From contig JAZARR010000200.1 in NCBI GenBank assembly GCA_037389465.1, positions 5,463,501 through 5,527,500 of the forward strand: a DNA stretch of 64,000 bases. Reading direction: 5' to 3'. Origin of the DNA: Baylisascaris procyonis (taxonomy: Eukaryota > Nematoda > Chromadorea > Rhabditida > Ascarididae). This document shows, one piece after another, positions 61,701-64,000 of this stretch. The stretch's first letter is position 1. Each line of letters begins with the position of its first letter. The notes beneath the pieces are model-generated. The model did not search any database and was not told the origin of the DNA. It saw only the letters and a list, made by a program, of their open reading frames with translations. The position numbers were made by a program, and so were the translations under genes.

Positions 61701-64000
61701 CACATAATGCACTTCACTTCGCGATATTGTAAAGTCTGAAATATAATCCCCGATCAGCCTACTACTATTCAAGAATATGACGAATGTTGCGAAGATTTAC
61801 CACACTTATCAGTTTATAAATCCTCCTCATTTATGTGCCTTCCCCTTCGAATCAATGTACTTCTTGAGAAGCTGCAAATGCTTCAGCTTCCTCTTTTTTC
61901 TTCCATTATGCGTCCTTCCTTCTATATAGAAGCTCTTGATTTATATTGGAATAAACAGGGTCTTTTAACCGTTTAATTAAAAAAGTCTGTATAAAATGTC
62001 AAGTGGTTTGTTTTAATAAAAGTTGAAACTGAAATTACAGGATAGTAGTCGTAATGAAATAGTAATGTAAAGACCACCTAAGCATCGATAGAATCAATCA
62101 AATAAAAAGAATTAAGGTGATCGGTAAAAGAATGAGAACGTTTATGTTGACATATCGGCGCATATTGAATGGCATAAATGCGTCGGCCATTTGTGGGCCA
62201 TTATTACAGCGATAAATAACAATTTCGAATAAAATAAACATAAATGTTTACATTTGAAAATAGCACAAAAAGTTCGAAACTCACTACAATATAAACATAA
62301 AATTGCATTGATCCAATGAACGCCATCATAGAAAATTTTATAAAGAAATTTTCACGAAGAGAATCAATTTTTGAATTTTTATTAATTGTGATGTTTGCAA
62401 AATGACTTTGATTAGCTAATAGATGATTAGAAATATTGATGCCTAATAGCAAGAGAAGAATAAAATCTTCAATGAATACTGAAAATTTCAATAATTCCCA
62501 TTATTTTCATTTGTCATTATCCTTTTCTCTTTCATCAACTTCAACATTCTTTCAAATTTTCTCTAAAATATACGTCTTTTTTGAAGATTATAAATGCTAT
62601 TTATTGATATTATTATATAATTAGCGAAATAATATTGAGAAGTTTGGAAAACTCTAAAAAAAAAATTTATGTTCAATTAGTAGCATATCTGTCTACGTGA
62701 TTTATCAATATTAGACTATAGAAGTTTACTTAAAACTAATTATCTTTCTTCCTCGACATAGAATATTTTTGCATTTGAATATGTTTGCATTAATGTTCTA
62801 ATAAACAAACGATGCTATCTGTAGACAAAGATTTCAACAACAAAAATGCACATGTGGTTTATTTTGTTAAAATTCATTATAATATATAAAATTCGCTTCA
62901 TATGTTTTAATTATTCACTTATTTCCGTTTGTCGTTGCTATTGAAGCATATCGAAATTCATAAGAATATATTAGTATCGTTTCTTAGTGAATAAACTCTA
63001 GCCATATTCCCTATGCATAAATCTTCCCACAAAGAATCAACTTTAGATACATTCCGGATGCGTAAATCTATGGCCGATGTGGTCCGTTGTTGAACGATAC
63101 GGCACTCATCGAGTGCTCCCTATTGCTCTATTGTGTTTGCCGATAACCAGTTTGATGCGTTCATTCTTTTTTCGCTTCGAATACACTTCTTTAAGGTTTT
63201 GATAGATTTTTGTTTTGAATGCATCCTTGATGGGATCATTTGTTAGCCAATCGAATAATGTAATTTGAAAAAAAAATGTTCCGCCGATAATAAAAATTGA
63301 TATTTGTTACTTTTTTGCCATTCATACGCGAAAAGATCATCCATATAATCTGCAGTCCTTCTTGCAGATCGCAATTAGTGCAACATGCAGAAGTGATAAA
63401 AGAAAAGGAAGACGAGAAAAGAAAAGCTTTTTCGTTCTATTTTTTTCAAAGATTTTTTCAAGATTTGAGATTCTAGAGATATAAGAGAAAAGATTCTTAG
63501 AGGTGCCGCCAATCACAAAGTTGATGTTAACACTTGGAAGTATGCCAATGCATATAAATCTTTTCCCCATAACTATTAAAGTTTGGAAATTTGCCGAGTT
63601 TCTCAAAAATCCCAATCATTTTTCACTGCCATAAGAAATAACTAATTTTGACACGATATTTATTAGAAATATATCAAGCGCTTATTTCTTATGAAGTCGA
63701 AAAAAAACTTATGCAGGTTTAAGTCTCATATTAATTTCTGTAGCATTCAATATGCTTTTATTTTCTTCCGTTTATAAGGAACGGCTTACATTTAGAATAA
63801 TTTTTTCGTCTTGCCTAATCTTTTTCTTTCAGTAAAGTAGTGACAAAAACCACAAAAAAAATGAAAAAAAAAGTTCCTTGAAAAAGTTCCGTTTATAAAA
63901 ATTTCTAAGGGGTCATCACGTTCTTCACGTTAATATTTCAGTCAGTATTTGAAAATTACATAAAAATTTACGAGCGCTTAATTTCCGCTCAAAAAATAAC
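55707..64000. other. Gene-poor right end
   Basis: More than 8 kb shows no recognisable coding exon. It contains a possible poly(A) signal (56444-56449), purine-rich tracts at 57095-57130 and 57790-57910 with a G12 run (57824-57835), and an imperfect G/A - C/T inverted repeat at about 58829-58877. A pyrimidine-rich, slightly GC-richer stretch lies at 61240-61600. The ORFs present are short and AT-driven. It may be intergenic or a long intron of a gene beyond the window. Confidence 0.5.
56707..56857 (-). CDS. Possible first coding exon, unrecognised
   Basis: From the ATG at 56857 the frame MPLIRRMTMWEILSSLSQPQ continues for 50 codons to a TTAGAG|GTATTA donor at about 56707. Codon makeup looks better than that of the surrounding DNA, but no second exon was found. 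It would run antisense to the 3' end of the R3H gene. Confidence 0.2.

Overview
The window is nuclear DNA from a eukaryote, most likely a nematode. It is AT-rich and poor in long ORFs, and it is full of (AT)n and (TTTA)n arrays. Its genes are split into small exons of about 50-520 bp, and the introns end mostly in TTTCAG or TTGCAG. The protein families (spermidine synthase, synaptotagmin, FN3 receptor-like, R3HDM4-like) are animal. The splice-site style, with candidate trans-splice acceptors just ahead of start codons, points to nematodes. A clade cannot be fixed from sequence alone; long introns and low GC would fit a spirurid or filarial worm. No rRNA, convincing tRNA or CRISPR was seen.

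Layout, left to right. (1) About 0.75-8.0 kb, minus strand: six phase-compatible exons of a secreted or membrane protein with a signal peptide and fibronectin type III modules. It runs off the left end. (2) 8-12.7 kb: intergenic, with a small ~31-bp tandem repeat and a decayed transposase-like stretch. (3) 12.7-23.3 kb, minus: nine phase-compatible exons of a synaptotagmin-like protein (membrane segment, basic linker, C2A, C2B) whose calcium-binding loops look degenerate. The 5' exons are not found. (4) 23.3-36.5 kb: gene-poor and microsatellite-rich, with one 151-codon ORF and some hairpins. (5) 36.5-46.4 kb, minus: a complete seven-exon spermidine synthase of 315 aa, with one 4.6-kb intron holding unexplained ORF-like blocks. 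(6) 46.4-50.1 kb: the divergent intergenic region, with a purine/pyrimidine hairpin, a G13 run, a GC-richer block and an 80-bp (AT)n array. (7) 50.1-55.7 kb, plus: an R3HDM4-like gene, with homology-anchored exons from 51.4 kb and less certain 5' exons from 50.1 kb. (8) 55.7-64 kb: no supported gene apart from one weak exon candidate.

The genes do not form a pathway: spermidine synthesis (cytosol), a trafficking-type tandem C2 protein, an extracellular FN3 protein and a putative nucleic-acid-binding R3H protein simply sit side by side. Exon models were built by hand from splice consensus, reading phase and family similarity. The spermidine synthase model is very strong, the R3HDM4 and synaptotagmin cores are strong, and the FN3 gene is good but partial. 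The overall picture is an ordinary animal housekeeping and neuronal gene region. No clearly new biological system was found; the most unexplained items are the ORF blocks inside the spermidine synthase intron, the 5' exons of the R3H gene and several structured repeats.
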